Of a DNA stretch of 64,000 nucleotides, positions 1 through 12,889 are shown piece after piece. A program made the position numbers and the translations under genes. How positions within the stretch are numbered: position 1 is the first letter of the stretch; every line of letters starts with the position of its first letter. This DNA is from Valencia hispanica (lineage: Eukaryota > Chordata > Actinopteri > Cyprinodontiformes > Valenciidae). Location of the stretch: NCBI GenBank assembly GCA_963556495.2, contig OY747702.1, forward strand, positions 51,848,786 to 51,912,785. Direction: 5' to 3'. The notes beneath the pieces were generated by a model. The model worked only from the letters and a program-made list of their open reading frames with translations, did no database searches and was not told where the DNA came from.

Positions 1-239
1 GTTACAATGCTCTGTCTGATGTTGTGTGTTTAGTTTGTTCAGAGTAAAGCGTCACACATCAATTCTTTCATTCATATAAGCAGGAAACACGTGTAGGAAT
101 CAAACACAGTTAAGTTTAAACCGCTTTTGTCCATCATTCAAAATAACTTGCTGATATTTTATCTCTCTCTATTTTTACTGTAATGAAATGTTACTTTCTG
201 CTGCAAAATACATAAAAACATATACAACTGCTCAAAAGA

Positions 240-1640
240 AATAACGAAACGAGAGGAGAAGGCCATGGAGAACGACTTCCGTGCGGCTTCGAAGCGATTC
301 TGGGGGGGGGGGGGGAGCGGTCTGCCAGCAACGCTGTTTACAGTGGGGATGGTGTTCTGCTGACCTCGATGCGGGACATTTTGGGTTGGTGGATGGAATA
401 CTTCGAAGACCTCCTCAATCCCACCGGCACGCCTTCCAATCTGGAAGCAGGATTTGGGGACTTTGGGTTGGGCTCTCCAATCTCTGGTGCTGAGGTCACC
501 GAGGTCGTTAAAAAGCTCCTCGGTAGCAAGGCTCCGGGGCTGGATGAGACTCAACTGGAGTTCCTCAAGGCTCTGGATGTTGTGGGGCTGTGTTGGTTAA
601 CATGGCTCTGCAATATTGCGTGGACATCGGGGGCAGTTCCCTTGGATTGACAAACCGGGGTGGTGGTCCCCCTGTTTAAAAAGGGGACCACAGAGTGTGT
701 TCCAACTACAGGGGGATCCCACTTCTGAGCCTCCCTGGTAAGGTCTATTCATGGGTTCTGGAGAGGAGGGTCGGACGGATAGTCGGACCTCGGATCCAGG
801 AGGAACAATGCGGTTTTCGTCTTGGCCGTGGAACACTGGACCAGCTCTACACCCTCAGGAGGGTCCTGGAGGGTGCATGTGAGTCTACATGTGTTTTGTG
901 GACTTGGAGAAGCGGCTGGGATGAAGATCAGCACCTCCAAATCCGAGGCCATGGTCTTGAGCCGGAAAAGGGTGGGGTGCCTCCTCCGGGTTGGGGATGA
1001 GGTCCTCCCCCAAGTGGAGGAGTTTAAGTATCTGGGGGTCTTGTTCATTAATGAGGGAAAAATGGAGCGGGAGATCGATAGACGGATTGGTGCAGCGTCT
1101 GCATTATGCGGGCGCTCTACCGGTCAGTCGTGGTGAAGAAGGAGCTGAGCCGAAAGGCGAAGCTCTCGATTTACCGGTCGATCTACGTTCCTACCCGCAT
1201 CGATTGTCACAAACTCTGGGTGTTGATCGAAAGAACGAGATCCCGGATAAAAACAGCTTAAATGAGTTTCCTCTTTAGGGTGTCTGGGCTCTCCCTTAGA
1301 GATAGGGTGAGAAGCTCAGTCATTCGGAGGGGGCTCAGAGTAGAGCCGCTGCTCCTCCACATCGAGAGGAGTCAGTTGAGGTGGCTCGGGCATCTGGTCA
1401 GGATGCCTCCTGGACGCCTCCCTGGTGAGGTGTTTCGGGCACGTCCCACCGGGAGGGGGCCCAGGGGAAGGCCCAGGACACGCTGGAGGGACTATGTTTC
1501 TCGGCTGGCCTGGGAGCGCCTTGGGGTTCCTCCCGAGGAGCTGGAACAAGTGGCTGGGGAGAGGGAAGTCTGGGTGTCTTTGCTTAAGCTGCTGCCCCTG
1601 CGACCCGACCCCGGATAAGCGGAAGAAAATGGATGGAAAC
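240..1640 (+). mobile_element. Degenerate LINE (non-LTR retrotransposon) fragment
   Basis: Plus-strand reading frames broken by frameshifts and stops give reverse-transcriptase-like stretches in the expected order. These are a GSKAPGLDE-like segment near 530, a KVYSWVLERRV...QCGFRLGRGTLDQ segment near 740-840, a KYLGVLF segment near 1028, and a C-terminal QLRWLGHLVRMPPGR...GRPRTRWRDYV segment at 1375-1500. The catalytic YADD region between about 880 and 900 appears deleted. The end (GGATAAGCGGAAGAAAATGG near 1612) is a common fish LINE 3' terminus. It sits upstream of the exon at 2964, so probably in the last intron of that gene. Family assignment (RTE/Rex3-like or another fish clade) is not certain. 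It is a dead copy. Confidence 0.8.
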
Positions 1641-2329
1641 AAGATGAAAAAAAAAAACCATGTACAAAAGTGTACTTGTATTTAATTGAAGATCATTTAA
1701 TATTTATAGTAGGTTACCAGAAAGTTCAGATTTGTACAAATTTATTGGCAGTTCTGGTAAAAATGTGCAAATCTAGGGGTGTATTGGTGCAGGTATTCGG
1801 ACTTTTATGTATGTCCCTGTTGGTTTGGTGCGAATCCAGCTGTTTTCTACCTGAACACATGCAGAATATTTATGTGCTGAACTGAGAGCAACTTTAGAAA
1901 GTGATACCAAAACAAAACAGAAAGGACTCCGCAGCTATCACTAAACTCTGCTATTTGGGAACATTAATGGTTTCTCATGCAGCTACAGTAGAAAAAGAAA
2001 GATGGACCGAACCAGAACTTTGTCACCGAATGCATCTTTCAACAGCACTAAGGTCCATAACGCGCTCTGCACTGAACTGAATGACTCCTGAAACAATGTC
2101 AAGCTGAATGGAAACATCACTGATACTAGAGAAAAACCAGCTGAGGTCCAACATGACGACCAGTAGCATCTAATCAGCCCAAACTCCTTATTTTGAAAAA
2201 AGCAAAAGTCGGCAGAATCCCCATTAATGAGAAGGGATTTTCCCAACTGCTCCCCTTGCTGCATTCAAGTGCAGCTGGGAGACTAGGCTGTTGAAATATC
2301 CAAACAACTCTAAAGTGATTTAAGCATGT

Positions 2330-2670
2330 TTTGTTCTCCAATATGTTCAAAGTATTATTTAAATGTTGGTAAACACTAACACTGACTGTTTTCAAGTGGT
2401 AAAAAATTTTTCTACACTGTTTGCTTTGTACCATTTTATTTAATTAAAGAAAGTCAGATCTCCTGTCAGTTCTACACTTAACTTTTTTAGTAAATACAAT
2501 CAATTTAGTTTCAGGAATTGGAATAAAAAAAGAATTCAGAAAAAATTTTCTTTGCTTTATGCTTATCAAAGTAAATATATATAATTTTTCTTGATTAAAG
2601 TGTACCGTATAGGTACTGAACAATGATTTTTGTGTATTGTCACACCCCTTAAAATATATTAATCTTTCTT
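2330..2670. repeat. Dispersed repeat, copy 1 (second copy 62130-62490)
   Basis: This AT-rich stretch matches 62130-62490 in the same orientation with moderate divergence. Shared landmarks are a GTATTATTTAAAT start, a CAGTCAGTTCTA / TGTCAGTTCTAC block, TTTCAGGAATTG / TTTCTGGAATTG, ATCAAAGTAAA, and a TTTGTGTA..GT.ACACCC end. No coding content is visible. Its superfamily is unknown; two copies in one window imply a mobile element. Confidence 0.6.
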
Positions 2671-2963
2671 GCAGCATAATTTTGTATTGAAAGTGACTTA
2701 CTCTTCTTCTACACCATCACAAGGTTGTAGCATACAATGTTTCAAATCGACTAAAAGCAGCAATCTGCCCATAAAAAAAAAAAGAATGGTGAACAATGTT
2801 TTTAGGAATCAAGTGTTTGTGTGTCTCTCTAATAGATAAAAATACCAAATCAAATGAATAAAAAAAAAAACATGGAAGTATTTTATATTTTATTTAATCT
2901 ACCGAAACCTCTTTTAGTTTGTTTGTCCATAAATTGATGAATGTTTGCCCCTCTTCTTCTCAG

Positions 2964-4262
2964 TCCCTATGATGGTGATGGCAGGACTGTCCAGTGTTTT
3001 CACCTGCTGCTTCCTCCTCTTCTTCCACACCCGTTACAGACGGCTGGAGGCGGAAGAACAAGCGGCTTACAGGACCAGAGGAAACAATGACGCCACCACC
3101 TCCTATCAAGCAGTGGAGACCTGAAGTTGCTCAAAACAAAAAAAGACTGTTACGGGTGGGATCCATCGCCCTTATGAAGTCTGTTTGTCGAAATCAGACC
3201 TTCCTGCTCACCATGATTCTCTTATAATACTGTAATGATTCCTTCAACGGTACCGGGAACAATTTAGTTATGGATTCTGTTGCTTCCATGGAGAAATGAT
3301 GTAATCTGAGATTTTTTGTTAAAAATTTTATGAGTCTAAATACTATTTCTACAAATGTCTAATTTTGTACAAGAATGTAATCACTGGCGTCTCATTTTCC
3401 ACCTGCGTTTTAGGCTCCCCTGTCACTGAATTAGAACGGTCTCCAGAACCTCTGCTCATCCTCTTTCCTATACATCATTATTGTTAATTTCAAGAGTTTA
3501 CATTTGAGCTGCAGTATTAAAAACCACAATTTCCTCCAGTCAACCAGCCTACGCACAATTTGGAGGTGTGTGTGCTCTTTTCCAAAAGGCGAAATCCCGA
3601 AAGTGACGCAGCTGTGCAGCCAACAGAGTCAAAAATCCGTCATTAAGAGAGCAGCCAACCAGATGTGGGTGCAGCGATGTTGCAGCTCCTCCACCAGTTA
3701 TTAACCAGCATATTCTCACCATAGAAGCTGTCTGCATTCTCGGTCACGGCTCATGTGGAGAGCGCCGCGTTATCGATGTACACCACAAGACTTCTGCAAG
3801 ACCCCGCATAGACCGCCCAGGATTGTTCTTTGTTTTTTTATCTTGATGTGTGATCTTGGTCCGGTGGGAAGGAAGCCCTTGGCTAGCGAGGTCCCAGACA
3901 AAACGTTCCAGCTTTTAAATCTGCTATCATGGAGAGACAACCCTCACCGGGTTTACCGACAGAAGGAGTCAGGGTACTTTTTCAATATGGACAAAAATAC
4001 CTGGTTGATTAGGTGCTGAAGTAGAAATGGAAGAACAAAACAAAGGCTACAGGAATGTACAACTTTTCTGAAGAAAACGTTTCCTAACTGCAGATGAAAT
4101 CATTTAGAAATGTTTTTCCGTGTTAGACCTTGTGTCCCATTTGTCAAAGTTTGACATTACAATCCAACCGAGCAACTGATGTATAAATTGAAATGTTAAA
4201 TAATTAAACTTTTACACAACTGTAACACTTTTAACCACTCAATAAAAATGTTTCTTTTGGAT
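2964..4262 (+). CDS. slc49a3: Last exon and 3' UTR of a membrane transporter, possibly slc49a3 (mfsd7)
   Basis: A splice acceptor (CTTCTTCTCAG, AG at 2962-2963) opens a frame beginning PMMVMAGLSSVFTCC, followed by a hydrophobic LLFF segment, a basic HTRYRRLEAEE juxtamembrane stretch and a short polar tail ending SYQAVET, with stop TGA at 3122-3124. This is how a multi-pass transporter ends: the last transmembrane helix, then a cytosolic tail. The HTxYRRLxAE stretch resembles my recollection of the C-terminus of SLC49A3 (MFSD7), an MFS-fold member of the FLVCR-related family, so that name is tentative. The 3' UTR runs to an AATAAA at 4241-4246. Upstream exons lie left of the window; I see none between 1 and 2963. 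Exon and polarity are well supported, identity less so. Confidence 0.55.
4241..4246 (+). terminator. Polyadenylation signal of the slc49a3-like gene
   Basis: A canonical AATAAA lies about 1.1 kb downstream of the stop at 3122-3124 and is followed by a T-rich stretch (TGTTTCTTTTGG). Confidence 0.6.
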
Positions 4263-4340
4263 TGCCATCATGTTTTAAGACTAATGGTTTGTGGAGCGTA
4301 AACCTCAGCTGAAAATGAGGGCGGAAACTTCCTTTCCTGT

Positions 4341-4428
4341 TTTCCGATATTGTTTTTGAATTACTGGCCCTGCAGCTCTCTGGACTGAGATTGAGTTTAG
4401 TTTAAACCCACGTTTTTGTATTTCCAGT
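4341..4428 (+). repeat. 88-bp repeat, copy 1 (copy 2 at 13402-13489)
   Basis: The stretch from TTTCCGATATTG to TTTCCAGT recurs at 13402-13489 in the same orientation with only a handful of substitutions. This copy begins about 95 bp past the AATAAA of the left gene. Confidence 0.75.
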
Positions 4429-4669
4429 AATAATAGCTACAAGAAATTAAACCATTTCAGCCAAAGCAGGGATTACTACTAGCTATCCAGGGGTAGGGTG
4501 TACTAACTTTTTGACGCTCAGCTAGAAGTGTTTTTTTTAAATATTGTAAAAAAAATAAAAATATATATTTGTGAACAATTCTTTTGAAATAAACTATTTA
4601 ATGTCTATAGAGGAGGGGAGGGTCCCTGCCAATGATAGCTGGAGGAGTAAACCGCTTCACACAAAAAAC

Positions 4670-4830
4670 GTATTCTTGAGTTTAAATGAGGGAAACTGCA
4701 CTTTTCTTGTCTTGAATACGTTTCTTCTCTCATCCAAGAGGCTTCTTCATTTCTGAAAACTGGATTGGGATAATCAGACAACAAGAAAAGTCCAGTTGCC
4801 TTCATTCAAACTCAAGAAAATCATGTCCTG
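4670..4830. repeat. Short inverted-repeat element containing a common fish repeat core
   Basis: About 35-bp arms (TTGAGTTTAAATGAGGGAAA... at 4676 and its diverged reverse complement ending ...TTCATTCAAACTCAAG near 4817) flank a core containing ATCCAAGAGGCTTCTTCATT. From memory that core is a frequent fish interspersed repeat. No gene. Confidence 0.5.
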
Positions 4831-5675
4831 GATGACTGAGAATCTACACCAATGAACTCTTATGAAAAAGATCCAGTTGATGCCAAAATAGTTGCTTGTG
4901 ATGGTGAAAACTAAAAGCGCCGGGGCCGCTTGGATGGGAACCTGTTTAGGAAGAGAAACTACTGCCAAAACATCAGGCTGAAGCTAACTGTGACATTTAA
5001 ATGCTTCGCTGTTGCTTAGGCAATTCAAAAGGATTTTCCGCGTTACACGAAAACTGCTCCATGTTGTTCCGCATTTACATTAAGAAACCTGACGTTCATT
5101 GAGCTTATTTTTTGTTTTGTTAAAATCAAGCAGCACTTTATATACAGTCTATGAGCAGGACAAAAGGGAAAATTTACAAGTTAATCTCTTTCAATTTCAA
5201 ATGAAACCATAACTTTTCTGCTTAACAAGCAAAACTAGATGAAAGGAGCAGTGAAACTGACAAACAGAAAATAAAAACTGCTGTTCCAATAATCTAAAAC
5301 AACAGGCCTATTTAAATTAAACCAAATACTGCCGTCTCAACAGTTCCTAAAAACTTGGTGGTTCATCTTTCTCGTAGAAGATCTTTACACGATAACAGGT
5401 GGATTGTTTGCCCAGTTTTACCCCACCAGCATCTTTTGCTATATAATGAGATTTGGATCGCAGAAACTTTGGCTCAAATCCCAAAGCGGTTGAGTTTAAT
5501 CAATAAAAAAAATTAATTATGTCAGCGCAATTTTGGTTTTTGGCATATTTACTTGAGTTCAGTTATGGAAACCTCATATTTCTCATAAGAAACCAAAGCT
5601 GAGACTTGGAAGTATTTTCACCTCACCTGCTAATGATGATGAATTGCCTTTGATTTAAGATATTTTGATTTGAGA

Positions 5676-5752
5676 TATTTTGGCCCATTTATCACCACAT
5701 TAGATTTTGGCCCATTTATCACCACATTAGATGTGATTATTACACATCTAAT
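5676..5752. repeat. 28-bp tandem duplication with a hairpin
   Basis: TTTTGGCCCATTTATCACCA plus CATTAGAT occurs twice in a row. The second copy continues into a small palindrome (CATTAGATGTG...CACATCTAATG) and a G-run. Confidence 0.6.
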
Positions 5753-5767
5753 GGGGGGGGGTGGGGG

Positions 5768-5989
5768 TGTTATGGCAAAAAAAGTATCTCAGGGTTTCCA
5801 TAATAAAAAAGACTTGAGTCCCAGAAGGCGGTTAAGTATTTAATACTTACTGCACCGGAGTCTGTCTCTCTGGTGACCTGACACATATATATCATAAACA
5901 TTAAGTTGGAACAATAACTCTTCATTTTACCCTAGATACATTCACTAAATAGAGAATATACACTTAATTCCTAATTGCATAACAACATT
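5768..5989 (-). mobile_element. Possible solo LTR-like repeat (TGTTATG...CATAACA)
   Basis: A 222-bp stretch is bounded by TGTTATGGCAA on the left and TTGCATAACA on the right, an inverted terminal match of the TG..CA kind. Its right 130 bp recurs almost unchanged at 12890-13026. I see no clear target-site duplication and no internal retroviral coding region. The LTR reading is inference; the repeat itself is seen directly. Confidence 0.4.
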
Positions 5990-7079
5990 GTGGGCAAAAT
6001 GTCATCTCAACAGCCCCACACCCCAGAGGCGGCCATCCACAGGTCTCGTCATCGGTCAGGATGTTCTAGATAAAAACACAGAACAAAGGAGAAATTATGT
6101 AGCATCTTCCAGTCCACTTCAGAGGGTATTACATCAACACGAGATGTTGAAACGTGTTCGCTTCCCTTGCTGTTGTCTGTTGCCATGAAGTCAGCCTCCG
6201 CCATCAGTCCTTCGGAAAGGAGAGAGTGGTCACTCCTCAGAAGGTCCTCCAGTGAGAATCTCCCAATGCGACCCTTGGGAGCTGAGCTAATTAGGTATTA
6301 GAGCATTGATGTTCAAACACAGGTGAGCCAATTCACAAAAGATGAATAGGATGACAAGTGATCAAGTAGAACCAACACCCTCGGAGTATGGTTTCAGATC
6401 AACCTGATGCAACTGTGTGCAAAAGCAATTCTAAACAACTCACTACCTGGTTAATGAGCCGAACCTCATCAACTGAAGCTAGAAAACAATTAAGGTAAAT
6501 GTCTCCAAATCACTCTGTACTAAATCCATGCAAAGGAAAAGACAACCAACCATTCCAACTTGTGAGAGCAAAAAATCCCCAGAATCAACTACTCCCAGCA
6601 AGAAGTAAAGAAGGTTTTCAGATCAAATTAAAACTTTGTAAAGTTCCCAGACACAATATGTACAACTCTGAACCCGAACCGAAATGGATTATGAAGTCAG
6701 ACGTCAAGTCCAGGTAGTAAAAACCCCCATTAATTTATGACAGAGTTATGAATCACAAGAAACTCAGTTAAACCTGCAAGTTACAATTCTCTTCATAATC
6801 TCTAAAAAATCTGTTCCAATTACTATCAAATCCAATTCCCCCCTTTTTTAAAGGCATCGTCTTGCACATGCCTTAAAAAATCAAGAAACAAGGAAACAAT
6901 AACTTCAACTGCTTCTCCAGTGTCCAGAAAAGAAACATAGTAGGTTAAAGGTCATGCATAAGGCATAACCTCAGAACCTGTGTATGCTGCTGCTGCCGCT
7001 GCGGAGGCATCTTCAACCCCCAGATGATCATATCCCAATCATTTAGGTTCTCAATTAGGTTCTTATATTTGAATTACCT

Positions 7080-7250
7080 TGTTGTTGAAAATGTGCTATA
7101 CAAATAAAATTGCCTTGCAAAAACAAAATAATAAATTCCCCACATAGTTACCTAATGTATTTAAGAATTTAGTCCTACTTGCATGAACTACAACAACACT
7201 TAATTTCCCTCTGGGATCAATAAAGTATTTTGAATTGAATTAGGCAGCTT
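7080..7250 (+). mobile_element. LINE 3'-tail fragments
   Basis: Two short stretches, GTGCTATACAAATAAAATTG near 7094 and CCCTCTGGGATCAATAAAGT near 7208, match 3' ends typical of fish L2/Rex-type LINEs as I remember them. The second ends in a TTGAATTGAATT tail. No coding remains. Confidence 0.5.
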
Positions 7251-7529
7251 CTTCAGACCCTGCTTTTCCAGAATCTAATTGTTGTTACATTAAGGATTAC
7301 CTTTGAAGTTCAATAAACAAATTCCTCCTGCTTTTTAGAAAAATTGTTTTACTCGAGACACAGTTTATTTACCTAATTAATATCTTTGCTGTTATTTGCT
7401 CATCTGTTTCTTACAGTTTATTCTCTGTTAACTTCTTGAAAAAAATACATTTATTCTAAATGCACAATTTTAAACCTTGTACAACTGTAAAACATCTCTA
7501 TTTTTCAATTTATCTAACTCAGCTGCACA

Positions 7530-8410
7530 TTCAGATTTGAGTATGCCCCACTAATTTAATAACAACGATGTAAAGTAACCCTTTTACCTGTACCTGATAC
7601 TCTTGCTTAAGAAAGAAACTTTTATTCATTGCAGTTTCTGTGTAGGAATTGAGTTATACTTTATACTTCACGAAGTAATTATCTATTTGCTTACTTTTTA
7701 CCTCTACTCAGTACTTTAGACTGCTTATATTTTAAAATTAGCCTCGTCACTCCTGTCTCATTTAGTCTTTTATTAAAAGGAATACAGAATAAAACCCTCA
7801 AACATCAAAGAATGTTACAACTGAATAGAATTAACTGCAGTTTTATAGTAGGTCTCACATTTATTATTCTGACACCCTGGTTTTTATGGGATCTATAGCA
7901 TATAATGCGCGCAGGTGTTAACTGAATATTTTCCACATTTGTCCCGTCCTTAGAACAGTGACTGAAATTCTGAATCTATTTTTTTTGTCATCATTTGTCT
8001 TAATGAAATAAACTAAACTTTAACAATAGAAACCAAGTAATTTTAAACCCCACTGTGTGTGTGTGTAGGTCACACCTGTTGGCATAAAGATTGAACTAAA
8101 TGCATAATTTTCACATATGCAGCTGAAACAGGTAGCCTAGTGTATCCCAAATGCTTCCTTATTATTTAACATTTTTATTAAACATTACTATCATTATGGG
8201 CTTAAGTAAAAGGTTTTTTTGGTCGAGGTGTGGCCAAAACTTTATTCTTTAATGTCTTAATGTTCTAAGTCTTAAGTTTGTTCTATGCTCTCCCTTGTGT
8301 AAATCTAATCTACATTTATATACAGTCTATGATCTAAATGCTTCTACTATCTGTCACTTGGCTGCCGGTACAGCAGAAGTTCCCTTTTGTGGGAAAATAA
8401 AAGGATTATT
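7530..8410 (+). repeat. Diverged interspersed repeat related to 48740-48955
   Basis: The ends match parts of a shorter copy at 48740-48955. GCTGCACATTCAGATTTGAG near 7522 pairs with GCTGCACATTCAAATCTGAG near 48750. The region from AATGCTTCTACTATCTGTCA (near 8336) to the ATAAAAGGATTATTC tail pairs with the one near 48875-48950. The tail resembles a LINE 3' end. The longer copy is either less deleted or carries an insertion. Confidence 0.5.
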
Positions 8411-9267
8411 CATGAAGTTAAGCATTACCGTGTTTTAATTTGGAAAGCTCATGTTCGAAACAGGAAGTGGTGTTCCGCAAAACAAACTGTTTGACTAACC
8501 CGGACTCGTTAGCATCCAGGAAGTAACTGAAAACTCAAGACTAAACTTTTAGTCAAAACAAGTGTTTAAGTTCCTATTTTTAGACTTCCAGCCGCAGTTT
8601 AAGAGCGCTATTAATGCTTCATCAGTGTCGGATCTATGATTGTTTACAACCAGAGAATCGCAGCACATCGGTCATAAGAAAGAAGTTTATGGCTCAATTA
8701 GCTGATTAGCAACAAGAGAATCATATTAAACCTGCAACGGATTTTATTTCAGATCATTTTTACCACATTTTAGTTAATAACTTGCTGGTTAAGATTAACC
8801 TTAGAGTGTTTACCCGCGTTGTTTCTATTTGTTTTCTTTAAATTACTCAAAAGACTGAAATACTTTCATACTCAGATTTGTATTTACTGGAGTTGGTTTT
8901 CAATATATCCAATTCTAACAGTGTGTTTTCCGTGTTATTTCTATTTACTACTGAGTAGGCTACGTTTATCAAAAGAATTAGTTAAACATAGAAACCATCA
9001 TTCATCTAGTTTATAGCTGAATTGCATCGTTTCTCATAGAATTTTAAAAGAAAGTTTTCAAGCTAAGGTTCCCGGGCCATAAGCGGCCGTCCTTTATTCA
9101 TGAACACACAGTGTTATAGTTTTACATCAAACCAGTTTTAATCAGTTACAATAGTTCAAACTTCATATTACCATTTACCTTTGTGCATCATTTCCCCCAG
9201 AGGCTTTTATTGATTAGCGCAAATCTAACAGCTGTAACTCACTGACAACAGCTCACCCATTTAATAG

Positions 9268-10497
9268 TGTCACCATATTCTGAGAATCCAAAAAGAGGAC
9301 ACCCTCCTCAACATGGGCGTGACTACCCCCGAATCAAATCTATAAATTAATATGGATTCAGGTTAGAAAATATTCAAATATTAGACTGATGAGGTAAATA
9401 CAGTCAGATGTCATTTCCATCTTTCACATGAATTTGAAGGATTGCTTTGAAAAACCAGCATAATAAATCAAATAGACTAAAGAATGTTTATTCATATTTG
9501 CAGAAAAATATCATTATTAATGATTGTTGGAAATGTGTTCCAGCAAATACGTTTTCAAAAATGATGTAGGAATTTATTCTCTAGTAAATCACCGAGTCAC
9601 GTTTAGTGTTTTACCTGCTGTCTGACAGAGAACTTCTTCTGTATCTTCTAACATGCAGGCTGGATGGTACGACTTGAAAACTTTATGCATTAGATTAAAA
9701 AATTAATCATTACTATATTATCACCATTATAAACTATAGCAAGTTTTCAAGATAATATAGATTATTTTAAACATTAAATCTGACTCATATGCACCAATCT
9801 AGATCATAATAATCAGACTCTGGTATCCATCATTCATTATGCTTTAAAATTTGAATATTCTCTGTTTTATTTGATCTATTTTTACCAAAGATCACTTTAT
9901 GTTAAGATTGCAGTTTTCTAGATCTGTTGCGTTCGGTTTTTCAGATAGAGCGATGACAGTAGCATATTTATAACCCTGAGATCCTGAGCAATCCACTGAT
10001 ACTAAATATGTCCAGATTGATTAATGGGGAAGGTATGAAATATTGATCCAAAGTTGAACTTTTTTTTTTACCGCGACGTCTGAGTCAAATGATTGTAGGT
10101 GATGACTTTGAACTTCGGATAATTCATCTGTGTCGTCGCGAAATGAATCCTAACCTGCTGTAGCAGTTCAGATTGTGTTAGCTCAGGTGTGCTGCTCACC
10201 TGAGCTCCACTGCCCCGGTAAAAACGGCTCTGACGACCATGACTGAACATTGGGTATTTTTTCTACAGTTCGTCTGTGAAACTACACTACCGTTATGGCT
10301 TTTTAGTGGCACATTACAAGCATGCAGCGCAGCTCCTCATTTGTTTTGTGGGCAGTGGCTGCTTTTAAAGTGAGGTAAACCAGGTGCTATATGGGGGTAA
10401 ACCCGGACATTTTATATTAAAAAAAAAACAAAACCTGGACATAATTTTATGGCCAAAAAGGAGGACATGTCCGAGCGAAAGAGGACGTATGGTCACC
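9268..10497. mobile_element. Probable non-autonomous DNA transposon
   Basis: The left end (GTGTCACCATATTC...AAAAAGAGGACACC) and the inverted right end (AAGGAGGACATGTCC...GAGGACGTATGGTCACC) carry the imperfect inverted ends CACCATA and TATGGTCACC with GAGGAC motifs. I recall this arrangement from abundant fish hAT-like elements. The interior has no transposase-like frame. Boundaries are approximate. Confidence 0.4.
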
Positions 10498-12241
10498 CTC
10501 ATTTAAGGGCTTATCACCCATTGTTTTTACCAATGTTTAATTATGTTTAAACAAGAAAAAACAACAATAAACTGGTAGTGGTCAGTGTCCTTCATATTTT
10601 CTTGTCCTGGTCCTAGAGTGCGTTAGAAGAAATCTTGAAAGCATTTAAGAACCGTATCTATTGCAATACATTCTTCTAAAATATTCTCACTTATGCATTG
10701 CAGCAGAACAACAACTTCAAGAGTTTAGAATGCCTTTACAGAACATGTATTGTCAAATGCATTAAAAAGACATTCCAATCTTCTTTTCATTCAAATCTTC
10801 GACGTCTTCCCTTTAATTACAAAGTCCGGTGCCTTATATTAAGACCCACTTATATAACTTCCTGTGTTTACCCACCAGAGTGTGACAAAACCATCAGATT
10901 CCTAGGATCAAACCTTCTCTCCTGACCTCTTGGCCCCTTATCCTGGAAGGAGACACAGAATACTTCACAGCTTGAGATCAATTCAGTAATTTTCCAAGCA
11001 AAATTTCTAATAAGGCTCACTAACTGCTCCGACGCTTGAATGTTTCCCAGATAAGATTAGTATTTACCTTTTTTCCATTTATTTAAGACCCAAGTAGCCT
11101 AAGGACTAGTCATCTTTATTTTAATGTTACCCAGCAGAAACCTAAAGTTTTATTTTTTTAGTTATGTTCAAATTATAAACAATTTTGTTTTACTGTTGCT
11201 GCTCACAGCACGGTCTTGTTATTTTTTAGTCTCGCCATTTGTGACGTCAATAAGAGATTGTTTACATTAGCGCCTTGCAAGCTGATAAAAAAATCGTCCT
11301 TCAGAGCTGTGGCGCCATCTAAGCAGTGTTACTGTAAAACGTCCTATTCACTTTAGTTAATGTTCAGAGTTCTATGATTTATTACTGTCTTATAACATAA
11401 ACCCCAAAATACAAGGAAAAAATTAACCCCAATTGTCCCAGAAAGAAAGAAAATATCTGTCTTTACTGTCAGTCAGCTTACTAATAATAAAGTCAGTCAG
11501 GGTATAATTCACAACCTACTCTAAATGCCCCAATTAACTCTTTGCTATTTGTTCTAAAGTGGGAACTCCGTTTCTTAGTAAGTGCACACAAGTTGCAACA
11601 GCTAAGGAAACTTTTACTTAGTGTAATAACAGTTCCATCAAATAACTTTCAACAAAAATGTAATAAAATAAAATGTGGACTCTCCTGACAGAGAGCATTA
11701 GGAGAGAAAAGAAAAGACTCTTATCCATTTACCAGATAACTCCCCCGGAGACAAATGATCAGTTCACTCTCTTGCCCTAAAAAAAATAGACGTGCAACAC
11801 ATTCTTTAGGCTCTGATTAGACTAAAGTCACCAGATGACGAATCATCACCTTTGAGACCTTCCATTGAGACCCCTTTCGCTCTAAGGGTCCTCTGGCAGA
11901 AACAAACAAAACAAAAAAAATTTAATTTCCTAAGGGAGTGTGTATGTGTGTCATAAGCAGGTGTCACAGAGATAAAACACAGCTACATTAGTCAGCAAGC
12001 ATTTCTTAATTGCATTTGAGCTGCGTTTATTTTGTCCTGCCTGAATTTCGCTGGGTTATCTGGAGGCCCCAGGGCCTCCCCCTCAATCCAGCTAATTGCC
12101 ATATTCCAGGAAAACCACAGCCCCTAAATAACTCATCTCACCTGAGCAAGAGTTTTCCCCTCTGCCCACTTGTCAGCCCGCATTCAGGCCGGAGTCCGGC
12201 CTCCACCTTTGTTATGGCTGCCAAACCCCTCATTCCAAGGG

Positions 12242-12255
12242 TGGGGGGGGGGGGG
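12242..12255 (+). repeat. G homopolymer run
   Basis: A run of about 13 G interrupts otherwise unremarkable intergenic DNA. A (GT)n tract follows at about 12392-12414. Confidence 0.8.
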
Positions 12256-12889
12256 GTTAGGACTAGGCTCTTTGTGGCCCTCCCCAGGCGCGCTGGACCG
12301 AAGGCAGGTGTCCCAACAAGCCTGAAGGAAAAACACCAGACAACTCAGCGAAACTCACCAGCAGTTCTACCATGGAATGTGTAACAATAACAGTGTGTGT
12401 GTGTGTGTGTGTGTGGCATTCTGCATTATACCAAGTCATCAAACAAATTATCTTAATGCTCAAACACTCCAGTTCTGGAAGAAGCAAACAAGAGTAAATA
12501 AGAGAGAAATAAGCAAAACCCCATAAATAAACCACAAATAAATATCTTAGATTTTCTTTATTATTCGACATTCCTCCCCAGGGCCCATTAATTCTTTTAT
12601 TTTTATGTCGACATATTGGACTGTCTGGAGGTGAAGTGTTGCTAGATACAGACCCGATTGTCTAGTTAATACAAACATGTCTGGCCAGAACAGGGAGGGG
12701 ACAGAGTTACCTGTGCATCACCATAACCAACCTTTCTAACTAACCGCTTCAATAGTATTCAGCAATCATTGTTTATCTCTGTAGACGTCTTCTCCAACCT
12801 TCCCGCCCTGCCTCTGGAGTAACTGGTTCATGAGAGTCTGATAGCAACGCATAAAGCAGCTCATCCGAAGGCCAGACTGTTCTCTTACT

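Noticed and set aside
12010..12384. 124-codon frame in the intergenic region
   Set aside because: Proline-rich and interrupted by a G homopolymer; no start context or family signature. Probably chance.
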